Of a stretch of DNA of 64,000 nucleotides, positions 50,041 to 62,036 are shown in pieces. The notes beneath the pieces were generated by a model that was not told where the DNA came from, did not search any database, and saw nothing but the letters and a program-made list of their open reading frames with translations. The stretch is from contig NC_079518.1 in NCBI RefSeq assembly GCF_000801105.2, forward strand, positions 11,292,106-11,356,105, given 5' to 3'. Within the stretch, counting starts at the first letter, position 1. Each line of letters begins with the position of its first letter. A program made the position numbers and the translations under genes. This DNA is from Raphanus sativus (taxonomy: Eukaryota > Streptophyta > Magnoliopsida > Brassicales > Brassicaceae).

Positions 50041-51424
50041 CGATTTATAATTTAGTTGCTGGTTATGAACCCGAGCGATTTATTTAGTTGGCACTACAAA
50101 TAAATAATTTGAAATCTGACTATGCATGTATGTTCTAATCCACATTCAATCATCTTAGTGTCTTACCACAAATTACTCTTTTAACCACGTAAGTGTTGTT
50201 GAGTGGAGGAATTGGAAAAGTGTTAACCACTCAAGATTGGAAACCTATTAAATTTAGATTTAATCGTTTTTTTGGCCACACGATACGAAAAACTAATTCT
50301 CAGTGCAAGCAACTGATTTTGTTTAATGCTAATATACAAATCTTCAGAAGACTAATTGATTTCTTGTTCCGTTGGATACTTCTGAATTATTAAAAAAAAA
50401 ACTGTTGTTGCGTTAAAAGAAACTGTATCAATTTGTAATCACCTTAATCAGAGGTAACCCACGAATTTCAAATTACATGAACATGTAAAGTAAAGAGACA
50501 CTTTCAGAGGAAACCCACGTGAAAGTTCAAATTACATGAACGTGTAAAGTCAACAGACACTTTTTCTTTGTCCACTCTATCCATTTTAGTATCCGGCCCA
50601 TATCCCACGTGAAATTTTAAATTCATAGAATAATTTGGAAATTCGTTGTGTAACAAAAAAGTGGTTACTACCGCAGTGCAGTGATCTTAGAACATGATTA
50701 ATCCTAGTTTTATAGCTGAGATTTTTGACTTATGATTTGACATTTTTTTACATTTTTTTGCTAAAAAGCGGTTCTTATATATTTTTTAAAAAATAGTTTT
50801 TATATCTCTTATGTAATAAACGATTCTTAACCTTTTAAGTTAAAATATAAAAAATTAAAAATCATAATTAATAGTCTTATGCTTAAAAAAGTGGTTACTA
50901 CATAGTGCAGTGATCTTTCGTAAGGATAACATGTACAATTAATTAAATAATTTTAAATTTTATTTAAACCAAACAGTGGTTAGGAATAATTAACTATACA
51001 CTAAAAAGTTACTGTTAAAACATTTACAAAAATGTTACTGTTAAAATAGAGCTACAACTGTTTATAATATAGTGAATAATTTGAGAACTATATAAATTAC
51101 TAAATGGCCCTTAAAATAAATATTTTTTTTTAAATGAAGTAAAATTATTTTAGTATTGACAACTCTGATTTTTTCATAAGAATCAAATCAAATAAATAAA
51201 TATAAAATTTAACTATGTGTAGTTCTTCATAACTTCGATTATTCTTCTTATTTTTGTAGTCTGAAATTTTGTTTAAAGGCTCTATATATTTTATTTGAAT
51301 TGGCACTAAATAACATTTATGTCCGTGAATTTAACCATTTTTAATAAAAATGGTTAATTAATTTTTTTGAATAAATATTTACTTCATTATGGAGTTGACA
51401 TCGAATATGAACCACATATATTAT
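50041..51424. other. Gene-free stretch with local duplications
   Basis: A 60-bp tandem duplication lies at about 50455-50560 (CAAATTACATGAAC, then TGTAAAGT, twice). A 30-bp word GTGGTTACTAC, followed by GTGCAGTGATCTT, occurs at about 50661 and 50891, bracketing about 200 bp. No gene is seen. Confidence 0.5.
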
Positions 51425-51620
51425 AACCTTTTTATATTAATAATCTATAAATTAATATACACTAAAAATTTCTATAAAATAATATAATTTTATAGTTCCA
51501 AATTGAGTTTTTGGTTCAATTAGTACATCGATAAATTAATAATCTCTATAAATTAATAAAAAGTTATAGTTTTCGTGTGGTCCCAATATTATTAATTTAT
51601 AGAAGTTTCACTGTATCTTT
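51425..51620. mobile_element. MITE-like foldback, inverted relative of 46208-46385
   Basis: Shares TTCCAAATTGAGTTTTTGGT in inverse orientation to the 46-kb copy (complement of ACCAAAAACTCAATTTGGGA) and ends with ATAGAAGTTTCACTGTAT. Confidence 0.6.
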
Positions 51621-52148
51621 AAATATTTTTTCAATTTATATGGATCTTTATTATTCTGTACTTTACTTTGTAATGTGCCTTTCATTTCAGAAATTATTTT
51701 TATTTAGGCTTTGAACTTCTAATTTATGTCTTTTTTTCTAATTTATGTCTTAGTAGGACTTACTTCATAAACCAAAATTACTCCCAACAAAGCTATGCAT
51801 ACATTTGTTTTGAATGCATGTTATACATTTTAAAACATGATTCTACTATTTTTTTGTTTTATTTGCGTTTCATGTTTTCACATTTGAAAAACTGTTCTGC
51901 TATAGACTTTTTTGTTTCACATAAGTGTTCACGTTTTTCAGTCATTTGTCTATTTTGTTATTTAGTTAGTATTTATATTGTTGGAATAGCCTTTTTTAAG
52001 TACATTTCATAATTTAATATTGCTATTTGAAATTTTAATATTTTTTACATTTAAATGAGTTAATTAGCACGGCATGTAACTTAAACCAAAATTAAGAATG
52101 TAACATTTTAAAATGTTAAATAGAGCAAGTAACCATTTAAAGATTATA
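51621..52148. other. Gene-free AT-rich stretch
   Basis: No gene or diagnostic repeat. Confidence 0.4.
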
Positions 52149-53568
52149 CTAGATTCTGACCCGCCCTTTAAAGGGCGGGTATATTTTTTGGTTTTAATTT
52201 AATTTTCATATTTCTGTTTTTTGTGATTATATTTGTTTTTCTTTATAATCATATTTGTGTATAAATCTTAACAAAATATATTTTATTAAATAATAGTAAT
52301 TTAAAAATTGATCTGGTCGAACCCGCAACCCGCGAATTTCAATTTTGTTTTGGTCAAAAAAGCGACCCGCACAACCCGTAAACAAATAATTTGTACCAGC
52401 ACCACCTCATTTAATTTTTCGGTTATCCGCGGGTTATAATTTTTTAAAATAATTATTATAAAAATATTAAAATAATTTTTATAATAATTTTTAAATTTTT
52501 TTAATTACCATATTTTAAAAAGTCTTTACTTTTCTTTCTTTTATTTACTTTTAAATACTTTTCCGGTTGACGGATACCCGTAATCCAAAATCTACCAACC
52601 CGTACCCATCCCGAGTAAAATACACTTGTGTCATAGTCTTTTCACACATTAAATTTGTACTTTATTCGTAAACAAATATTACATTTAAAAAAACAAAGTA
52701 TAGTTACAATTTTTTTTAAAATCAAATAGTAATTAAATAGATGAAATTATATGTTTTTAATTAAATTTTCATGCTTTGTTTTCATATATTTATTTTATTA
52801 ATTGGTAGTTATATATTACATGATAGTTTATATATTTAAAAGTAAATTTAGTGTGTATACATTACATGATAGTTTATATATTTAAAAGTAGATTTTAGAT
52901 TTAGTGTCTATGCAGAATCAATAATTATGGGACAAATTCGAGGACATTTCTGCAACAAATGGAAGTATTGGGGTCAAACCGTAAACTGTCAAAAGCTCAG
53001 GGACTAAGTGTGCAAAAATGCAGAAATCGGCCATAGCCAGATCGAGAGTTGCAGAGCGCTCTCTGCGGTGAAGACGGAGTGCTCGACGTGGTCTTCTCGG
53101 CTGAAGCTCGCTCTCCCTCTTCCCCGAGGCTACGAATCGACCGATAAGCAGAAGTGTGGCTTGTTCGCTTTGAGTTCCTCGATCCAAGCTTCACGCTTTT
53201 GGTCCGCAAAGCTTGCAGCGACCACTTGGAAAAGAGATGTAGGAGACGTACTGCTCGATTCATCAGCCTCGGTTCGAAACCATGACCGCAAAGCTTCAAT
53301 CGATCAAAGCACGATTCCGGAGCTTCTCGATTCTCACCATCGATGCAGCCAAGCTCTCTGTCCGTGAATGCAGAGCAGCGGAGTCATGACGGCGATCAGA
53401 CAGTTACCATTTTTTTACGTCAAAAAAAAACTAAAGGTGTATAATCCAATAACAGCAGTTATCTAAAGTTAAACAATGTATATTAAAGTGTATTAAAAGG
53501 GAGTTATAAAATTTAAAAATGGACACAACTTTTATCAATAGGGCAAACTGCAGAATTAATAGAATAGA
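52149..53568 (-). mobile_element. Helitron Y (minus orientation), carries a GC-rich insert
   Basis: On minus it starts at 53568 with TCTATTCTATTAATTCTGCA, shared with Helitron X. It ends with hairpin arms ACCCGCCCTTTA and AAGGGCGGGT, then CAGAATCTAG at 52149. A lies before and T after the element, in keeping with A^T insertion. The first about 90 bp matches Helitron X (GTTGTGTCCA, then TTTAAATTTTATAACT). The interior at 52918-53400 is GC-rich and absent from X. A CCCGCGG-rich segment at 52315-52620 is another repeat type. Confidence 0.85.
52918..53400 (-). pseudogene. GC-rich segment in Helitron Y, probable captured host gene fragment
   Basis: About 480 bp of markedly higher GC and CpG content than the Helitron around it. 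Overlapping ORFs are open in several frames. In one minus frame a protein-like stretch reads ASFADQKREAWIEELKANK, then PHFCLSVDS before a stop. No frame spans the whole segment, so it is a fragment or decayed. I do not recognise the donor gene. Confidence 0.4.
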
Positions 53569-55713
53569 TGTACCCTTTTATCTTTTATTTTGGGCGTTGG
53601 ATACAAATATTTACACTATTAAAAATTAAAAATACATATTAAATGCATAAATATAATTTTTCTTAAAATTACCTAAAAATATATGGATAAAAAGATATTA
53701 AAAATATATATCTTATTTTACAAAAACAAATCAAAATTTGTTATCAAAAAACAATTATGTATGTCTTTAAACATCAAATAAATTCAAGTCATACATATAC
53801 TACTATAACGAAAATTTTATTTTTTTTGTAAAAATATACAAAATGATAATTTATACATAGATATAAAAAGTAAAAAAAAAGAAAATAATCTGTTTTTATC
53901 ATCAACTTATACAGACAAAAAGAAAATATTATAAAATATATAGAATAATAATATGACCAATTTCTGATTTTTTATTTTTTTAAATTATACAGGCATGTTC
54001 TGACTCCACAAAAGTGGTCCAGACTAGTCATATATTACCACGTATCGGTCTCATATCCCAAGTGATGCTGAAATATTAATTTATCACTGACCAGTACTTG
54101 AACAATAGTAACTTCACCGTATTGAAATTTTGCCCTCAAATTAATCACCACCGAATCACAAACTTTGCTTTTAAAACAAAAGATAAATGTGCGGCCGCCG
54201 TCGGGACCACAATTTTCTGAATAGTTTTTTGTTTTAAAAAAAGAAGAAATTCACATGTTTTATTGCTAGACAGGTGAAGTGTCTATTCTCGTAATTGTAA
54301 AGACTTATGAATCAAATTATGATTTTTAATAAATACTTTTTATTCGTTAATATAATAAACAGAAATACAGAAAACAGTTTACAATGCAGTTTTTACGAAT
54401 TACAGCTTTTTGGGTTCCAATACCGAAAAGAAAAAAAAAAAGATTTCCCTCTATAAGCTCGATATTTATTCTACAAAACTAGTTTGACTGTCACCTATCT
54501 GTTTTCACATTTGTTATTTTATTTGGAATTTCTTTTGATCGAGTGACCATCGAGAAAGAGAAAGCAACATACGTGAAATCTCTTCTTACGGAAAAGAATT
54601 ATAGTATATTAGTATTCAGTCCTGTTATGTACTGCGTACGGACAAAGAATTCTATTTTATTCTATATAAAAATTAACTAACATCTAATTTTAACATGTAT
54701 CAGCTCTACATGTTCAGGGTTAACAATGTACTAACGCTATATTTTTTTTACTCTATATTCATCTTTGAATCTACGGTATGTAAAAATAGGGAAATCTAAA
54801 TTAAAATAAATAATTCATCGAATCAAGATACATCCTCCACATAAACCAATTAGGCCAAAAAATAATTTATTTGTTAGAATTTTGATGATAAATTATTTGG
54901 TTCAGAAATTTTTATGGTAAATTTATTGATGTCATGTCAAAAGAACTCAAGAAATCACCAACCTAAATTTTATAAACCTTTGGTCAAGATAATTGCCAAC
55001 TTTGAAAAAAAAAATTGGTGATCATAAATCACCAAGTCATCTTAAAAACTCTATAAATGATACCACAGTTTTCTACAATGAAGATCAATGCTTGTAGGTA
55101 ATCCAACTTAAAACTAGTTTGTAATACAAATTTGAATTGTGGTTATGAAAAAGACCTAAATTGTTTAACTGCTTATTGTTTTATCCGAACCTGATCATGA
55201 CTATTTTGAATATTTAAAACCAAACCTGATTGTTTAAAATTGAATTGCTTTGAATCTGAATAACCTAGAAACCAATTGCTAGGATCTCATTTCGAATTTG
55301 ATTGTTTGAATTAAATTGTTTGTTTGAGATTTCATGATTCACGATCACTTAGAAACCTGATTGCTAAGGTGTTTAAAATTCGGTTACATTAAGATCATAT
55401 AGAATCAGGTTGTTCATTCCAGTAAGCCATGTGGCTTGTTTGCATTCGTGATGATCATTAGAAAGAAAAATTGTTATGATTGATATTGCTTGAATTCATC
55501 CTGTTTGGCCGTGTGGCTTATTAGCATATCATGCATGATCACATGAACTGAAATCATCATATTCGTTTGGTCGTGTGACCAATTATGCATTATATCTGAT
55601 CATATTGTTTGTATCATATAATACTTGTTAGATTTTTTTTTTCTGGTCCGTATGACATAAACTATTAAGATAAAGTTATAAAAATTTCTAAAAGTATTAA
55701 TAATTGTTTTGAG
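53569..55713. other. Gene-free region with SINE remnant and copia leader
   Basis: 53600-54000 is AT-rich. At 54000-54180 a diverged relative of the SINE at 17300-17480 is seen (CTTCACCGTATTGAAATTTT, CACCACCGAATCACAA). From about 54870 the sequence resembles the untranslated leader of the copia fragment that follows, with repeated GTGTGGCTTGTT/GTGTGGCTTATT words. No other gene is seen. Confidence 0.45.
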
Positions 55714-56110
55714 ATGTCGAAAATCAACAACATTTTTACTGCCCTAAATCTCTCGGGAGATAGTTATTTACAATGGCATTGGATACTGAGATTATCCTGA
55801 AATCTAAGGCTCTCGGTGAAAGTTACTTCGAAGACAATAATATCAATGAAAAAGATAGATACAAAACTATCTTAATTATTCACCATCATCTGGTGGAAAG
55901 TCTCAAAGATCAATATTTAAACAATTGAGAATCTACTAGAATTACTAATTAAAAAAATGAAATGAGACCTTCTGGATCCACACCACTACCTGAGACACAT
56001 ACAGCCGTAGAGGCCAGTAAAAAAACTAACCACGTCCAGAGTAATAGCCAACACGGCCGAGGCCGTGGTAAATGGCAAGGTCGTGGCCATAGCAATTATA
56101 AATTCCTTTG
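55714..56110 (+). pseudogene. Ty1/copia gag remnant
   Basis: ATG at 55714 opens MSKINNIFTALNLSGDSYLQ, the typical start of plant copia gag (UBN2/retrotran_gag). A single-base loss near 55778 shifts the frame. In the next frame it continues KSKALGESYF and ESLKDQYLN before a stop. A GRGRGKWQGRGHSNY-type linker at about 56053-56095 is the basic tail before the zinc knuckle. No zinc knuckle, protease or polymerase follows. It is inactive. Confidence 0.75.
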
Positions 56111-57424
56111 GCCATGGCCATAGCAATTATAATTTCTTTGTGCAGCACACACTATTTTTTTTCTATTTTGTTGTTGGTCAGATAGTTTTAAGTTTATATT
56201 TTAATGATATTTTTAAAATAAAAAATAATTCTCTTAATATTTGGTGTATATCTAAAATATCATTTATTTTGAAATAGATAGAGTATTTATCTAATAACTT
56301 TGTATAACTTTGGATCCAATGCAAGTCCTTTGATAATTTTTCTTCATCTTTTATTGTTTCACTTACCTAATGTTCTCTTTACTTATAGGATATGACAATG
56401 GATCTTAATTCATACTTACTTGACCATTTATTTTCCTTTCCTTTTGGTTTTTAGACGCTGTTTCCAAATTTCATCTTCCTTCGATTATTTTTCAAATGGT
56501 TCTTTTTTAATGTTTCTTTTATTTTTTGCATTGATTCATTGTTATTGTGGTTCTGTTGTCAAACATTTCTAATACTATTAAACTACCGATGTTCTTTATA
56601 TATGTCAACCATTGCTTACAATATTTTTATTGCTCGATTTTAAATGGCAAACTCAAAATCTGGAATGTTTAATGATTTTGCTAAACATTTTTATTTTTAA
56701 GTTTAAGTTGATGTATCTGTTGCACAAAAAAAAATAGGATGTATCTAAAAAAGTCTTTAATTTTCCCCATGAGTTCGTCAAAATGCAATATGATCATCTC
56801 CGTACACGTTTGTTAATCATGATTCTCTGATCGTAAGTATGTATGAGGTCAAAGCATCCTTAGTTTTGTAAAGTCAATTTTACAAAGCTTGATGTGTTGT
56901 TGTTTTTTTCTTTAGTTGATGGTTAGACCACTAAAAATGTAAGAACAAATGGTATAGTCTGCCTAAGAGAGATCACTAAGAAGGTGGACACAAAATTGAT
57001 GCATTATTTTTGGAAGATTGTATGACTTTTGAATCTTTTGTTACTAAATTGATGCATTATTTTATAAAAACAATATCTGAAATTTCGGTAATTTTTCATG
57101 TTTTTCAAAAAATATTGGTATAATAGTAAATAAAACATATATTTTTTTTAAATTGAGTTGTTATTAATATTTTTAATGAATATTAAAATTTCAAAGTTTT
57201 CTAAAAGCATAATTTTAAATAGCACATAAATTAAAGGTTAGTTATTAAATTTATATTGTGTATATATTTATATTTTTGAAATATATTGCTGGGAGTTTCA
57301 AAAACAATAAAATAATAATATATAATTTATGTTAAGAATTTTTTTTCTTTTTTAAAACTATTACATGATTTACAAATTTTAAATCGTTTTAACAGCGGGT
57401 GATATTTATTTATTTATTTAAGTA
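56111..57424. other. Gene-free AT-rich stretch
   Basis: No supported ORF or terminal structure. It is probably decayed TE. Confidence 0.4.
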
Positions 57425-57930
57425 AAATAAAATTTGAAAAAGAAATTAGGTTACTTTACTAATATATATAATTCGTTATATTTTTTTATATAGAATATCT
57501 AATTTAATAAACTATAGACTATAATAAGTTTTATAAAATATAGCATACAATTTTATTTTAATTAACATTAATTTAAAATTATATTACATTGCTAATCACG
57601 AAATTAGTTAATGTATTATTTTATAACAAAATATTTAAACTTTTTGGTAAGATCTTGCTAGATATTTTTTTTATTTAAGTGAAAGAAACTTTGAAAAATA
57701 AATTAGGTTGCTTTACTAATATATATAGTTTGTTATATTTGTTTTATATAGCATATCTAATTTAATAAACTATAGACTATAATAAGTTTATAAAATATGG
57801 CATACAATTTATTTTAATTAATTAATTTATAATAATATAATATTGCTAATCACGAAATTAGTTAATGTATTATTTTATAAAAAAAAAAATATTTAAACTT
57901 TTGGTAAGATCTTGTTAGATTTTTTCAACA
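57425..57930. repeat. Tandem repeat of about 250 bp, two copies plus a decayed third
   Basis: ATCTAATTTAATAAACTATA, CTAATCACGAAATTAGTTAA and TTGGTAAGATCTTG occur in the same order at about 57488-57655 and 57745-57915. A third, diverged version lies at about 58085-58245. Confidence 0.75.
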
Positions 57931-58449
57931 GATATTTTTATGAATATATGGAATGTTATAGTAAATAAATAATGATAAAATTAGAAAATAAATGTAACAT
58001 GACTTTTTATGAATAGGTCCAATTTAAAAAATCATACATGAATTAAGTTGTGACTTCTGTTTTAATATATAAGATATAGATTATAATTAGAAAATTTAAG
58101 AAAATAATATTTAAATTTTATTTTTATTTAATAATAAAATATTAATTAACATTAATTTATAATAATAATAATAGACTACTAATTAAGAAATTAATCAATG
58201 CTTCATAAAAATATTTACAATTTTTAAGAAGATTTTGTTAAATTTTTTTGTCAACAAGCTTTTATAATTAGAAAATAAGACAATTTTATATGTGAAATTG
58301 TTATATATGTTAATTATTTAAAATGTGATATTTTAATGATGCCATAATGTTATTAGAATAAAATGAAAAATGATTTTTCTATGGAAGATTCATTTAAAAA
58401 TAAAATCACACATGTAGAGAAGTTGTGATTTCTATTTTAATATAATAGA
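57931..58449 (-). mobile_element. Two successive Helitron 5' ends, minus orientation
   Basis: Read on minus, TCTTATATATTAAAACAGAA begins at 58074 and TCTATTATATTAAAATAGAA at 58449. Both are followed by GTCACAACTT or ATCACAACTTCTC and both are followed on the plus strand by T. 3' hairpins were not found to the left, so lengths are unknown. The second end coincides with the limit of the aminotransferase duplication block. Confidence 0.55.
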
Positions 58450-58830
58450 TGATTACTGATTAGTCTAACTACTTGAAAACTATATAGATTTTTTATAAAT
58501 AAAATTATTCCCACACTTGAAAGAGAGATACTGAACTATCTATTGTTAGGATACGTCATATACTTTTATGGTAATTTTATGCCAATATATTCAAATAAAA
58601 ACAAACTGAAACTTATACATTCGTTTATAGAAAGTACAAAGAAATACATACATCGAAAGACATAGCCAACGATGTGAAAACATTACATGATTATTGGTTT
58701 ACTATTGCACACCATTGATTTATTATGTCACAAACTCGAAAGGTGTTCATAATTTATTCATTAAAAACAAAGCGACCCATTTATTTATTATTATAGCATA
58801 TAAAAAGACTTAGGCTCACATAAGAACCCT

Positions 58831-60784
58831 TTAGTTGACACCATTGACATCTTTGAGTGGAGCTTTGTTGACACCATTGACATCTTTGAGTGGAGTTTCA
58901 CCTAAAATGGAGTGGCGATCACAAAAGCTCTTCAATCTATCAAATGCATCCTCCAAAGTTGGAGTATCCATGTCAATAGAATGCCTCACCCAGTTCTTCA
59001 GAGTAAAAGCAATCCCTAAACCAAACCAGCACACAACATATAAGTTTTTTTTTTTTTTGCTAAAGGACAACATATAACATATAAGTTGTTTTGTTAAAAT
59101 TATCAAACACAAAAAAAATGATTGCTTTCACGGGTAGATCGCTAAACCTTGGACATAGATAATGAATACCTGGTAAAAGGACGAGGTTTTCCTCAATAGC
59201 TAATTTTTCGCAGAAGTCTTCATCATCTTCAATGTCCACAAAGAATGATAAGTTCAGCTCGGTCTGCGAGTAGAAAAGAAACCAGCATTTAGAGAATACA
59301 ATTATAAAAATAAGGTTATAATAAGATACAAAGTAATTATAGAATTACCCAAAGGAAGGTGCATGCTTCAGGTATCATATAGCAAGTGAGGGAAGGTATG
59401 CTCATGAGCTTATAATATGCAAAATCGGTTTTTTCTCTCAGAAAGGTCTGCCTCTTTTGGAAGAACACTTTACTAGTTTTCTCCAAGATGGTGGGAATGG
59501 CCGCCTACATAATAAAAACCTGCACACATTAGCTATATATTTTATCTGGTTACAGAAAGTGTCCGAATTAGAAAGTCTCGTACCTGGATAACAGTTGGTG
59601 GTTTAGAATTTAGATCAAGGAACTGTTTTATAGCAGCTAAAACCTGTCCATATAAAACAAGATTATGAATAAAAGTTAATAAGAATGAACGTTGATAACT
59701 CTTAATATCAAACATAGTACGTGCATAGTGAATAGTGATACATAATCATTCACATATATATGCTTAAAGAGTGATTGTGAAAAATAGACCGAACATTTTT
59801 GGATTTAAAGACACCATCTAGATCGTGCAGCGCGATCCAGCCAGTTCGCCATCCAGGGACAGACCATCCCTTCGATATGGACCCGAGTGTAACCACCGGT
59901 ACAATGGACGAAAATTTTCCCATGGGAACAAAGGGATTACTCCGAAACACCGACCAACGAAAAACTTCGTCAGTAACAACCATTATCCCAAGTTCTCGAG
60001 CCAACAGAGCGAGCTAAGATTCATAAATATACACACGGTCAAAGGATTATAACATAAGGCCATGCGAATCATAGCTAATTAGAGTATAGGTAAATACCTG
60101 CTTGAGATGAGCTTCAGAGTAAGTGTTCCCGTTGGGATTGTGCGGGTTGATTATAAATATTGCAAATGTGTTCTCATCCACTGCCGCTCGGACGCTGTCA
60201 AAGTCAATCTCATAGTTCTTTTCGCGAAGAAATTCGTAATTGCGGACCTCAAGGTGCTTGAAGATGGAACGGATTAAGTTACTTGGGTAGCCTGGCTTGG
60301 GAAGCAAGATGTTGGCATTTGGTTTAGCCAATGTATCAACGGCAAGCTCGATGGCTTGTTTGCATCCAACGGTCATAAACACGTCATCAGCTGACAGTTT
60401 CTGCGGAAGATCTTTGTTTAGGTAATTTGCTACGGCCCTGAGAAAAGCAAAAAATTATGGGACACTTTTTTGTCAAAGAGGTCTAAAATTGATAAACTAC
60501 GTTACTATAATTCTATGTATGTCTAAATATCACCTTTTCGCCGCCGGAAGGCCAATACTGGGAGCATAGGCGTTTCCAGTGCCAAATAGGACGGCTTTAA
60601 CAACAGCCCTTTCAGCGGTGTGGCTAGTCTCAGAAGTTTCACCTCGAGGAGGCAAAATGGACTTTCCGTTAGAATCGCACAAAGCAAAGAGTTTAGAGGT
60701 GTAAGTGCTTAGTGAGGCATCTGAGGCGGCCTTTCCCTCATCGCTGCCACTGAACTGCCAATCAACGCTTTCATTGTTCGCCAT
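58831..60784 (-). CDS. Tyrosine/nicotianamine aminotransferase-family protein (At4g28420-like), copy 2
   Basis: Seven exons (60534-60784, 60098-60437, 59795-60013, 59584-59643, 59349-59504, 59170-59263, 58831-59015) encode 434 residues. Each coding exon except the last has the same length as in copy 1. The key residues are kept: NPHNPNG at about 181-187, the Asp in TDEVF (212), Lys in SISKGW (245) and Arg in NWVRHSID. Differences include SNPF preceded by R rather than G (VFRSNPF). The C-terminus carries a tandem duplication, PLKDVNGVNKAPLKDVNGVN, from a 33-bp DNA repeat. A TATA box lies at 60859-60868, about 80 bp upstream. The gene looks functional. It shares downstream flank with copy 1 and is part of a dispersed duplicate 18 kb away. 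Confidence 0.9.
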
Positions 60785-62036
60785 ATTTTTTTTCCCTTTT
60801 ATTTCCTTATGTAGTTCTTTTGTTTTTGGATGATTACTCTCGTTACAACTAGTGAGATTATATATATAGTACAAGCTTTTACACTTTTTCTTATCAAAGT
60901 TTATACTTCGCGTGGTTAGATAATAAAATAAAGGAACTAAATGCATCTCGAGTCCCCACCTGTTAAAACGTTTCCTCTAGTCACGGTAAGTACAAAATGT
61001 AAAACTGTCGATGGAAAATAGGTAATTTTCTTGATCACCACTAGAATTTTGATGTGAAATATCGAACAAATAAATCGAAACTTATGTTATCGTGGTCAAA
61101 AGATATTAAATGCAAGCAGCTGGCAAATTGTTAATCCAAAAGCCTTGTGCACGTTTATCAAACAAAGCTAACCAAAAAAGGTTATCTCGAGGAGTACAAA
61201 ATGAAGAGCATATACGGCTACAAGCCTACAACGTCCTTTTATCCGTAGTTTGTACTATCGGTGACGGCTAGGGTTGGAACATAACGAGTACCATAATTTC
61301 TATATTTGTAATTTTTTTATATTTTATGAATATCTGATGATTTGTTTTCGAAAAAATACAGATATCTAATTCAGATAATTTACTATAATATTTATGGATA
61401 TTTCATTCTTTTTTTCAAGACAAGTAAATCTTGAAAAAACTATATAATTTTGTCTTTTTTATAAAACATCAGTTTACATAATAATATGAAATGAAAAGTA
61501 AAATTAATGAAATTATATTTTCCATAAATTTTTGAAAACAGATAAATTTTCATATAAAACATTTTTTTACAGAAAACTTGTAGTTTTATTTAAAAAAATT
61601 TATATTATTTTCTTAATTTAATGTTTTTATAAGTAGTTTTATAAAAAAAAATATATGTTAAAATGATAATTATATAAGATTATACATTTAAAATTATTTA
61701 TTTAATTATAGATATGCATAATTAAAGTTTATACTTCGCGTGGTTATATAAGAAAAGAAAGGAACTAAAATGCATCTCGAACAGAATCCTACTGCGTCAC
61801 CATCATCACATATAAACTCAAGACTGGAGAACAATCCTAATGATTTGAGACGTGAGTCACAAGAAACAACAGATTTTCTTCTCGTCGTGTTTCTTGCTTT
61901 CGTTTATATAGAGGATAAGTTGGAATAACCTATCGACATACAAAATTTCTTTTGTAGATATCATACAGAATTTTTTTCTTTTGGAAAATAACATCTTCCA
62001 CATTTAAATATTTTTTTCCAAGAAATTAATTTGATA
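60785..62036. other. Upstream region of aminotransferase copy 2 with a duplicated promoter segment
   Basis: AAAGTTTATACTTCGCGTGG and the following AACTAAATGCATCTCGA occur at about 60895-60950 and again at 61727-61780. The 780 bp between contains an AT-rich TE-like insert (about 61265-61720) introduced by GGCTAGGGTTGGAACATAAC. No gene is seen. Confidence 0.55.

Noticed and set aside
52315..52620. CCCGCGGGT-rich stretch as a further hAT-like copy
   Set aside because: Words resemble the foldback family only loosely, and no TAGGG termini or 8-bp TSD were found.
55714..56110. A working copia element
   Set aside because: The gag is frameshifted and stopped, and no protease, integrase or reverse transcriptase follows.
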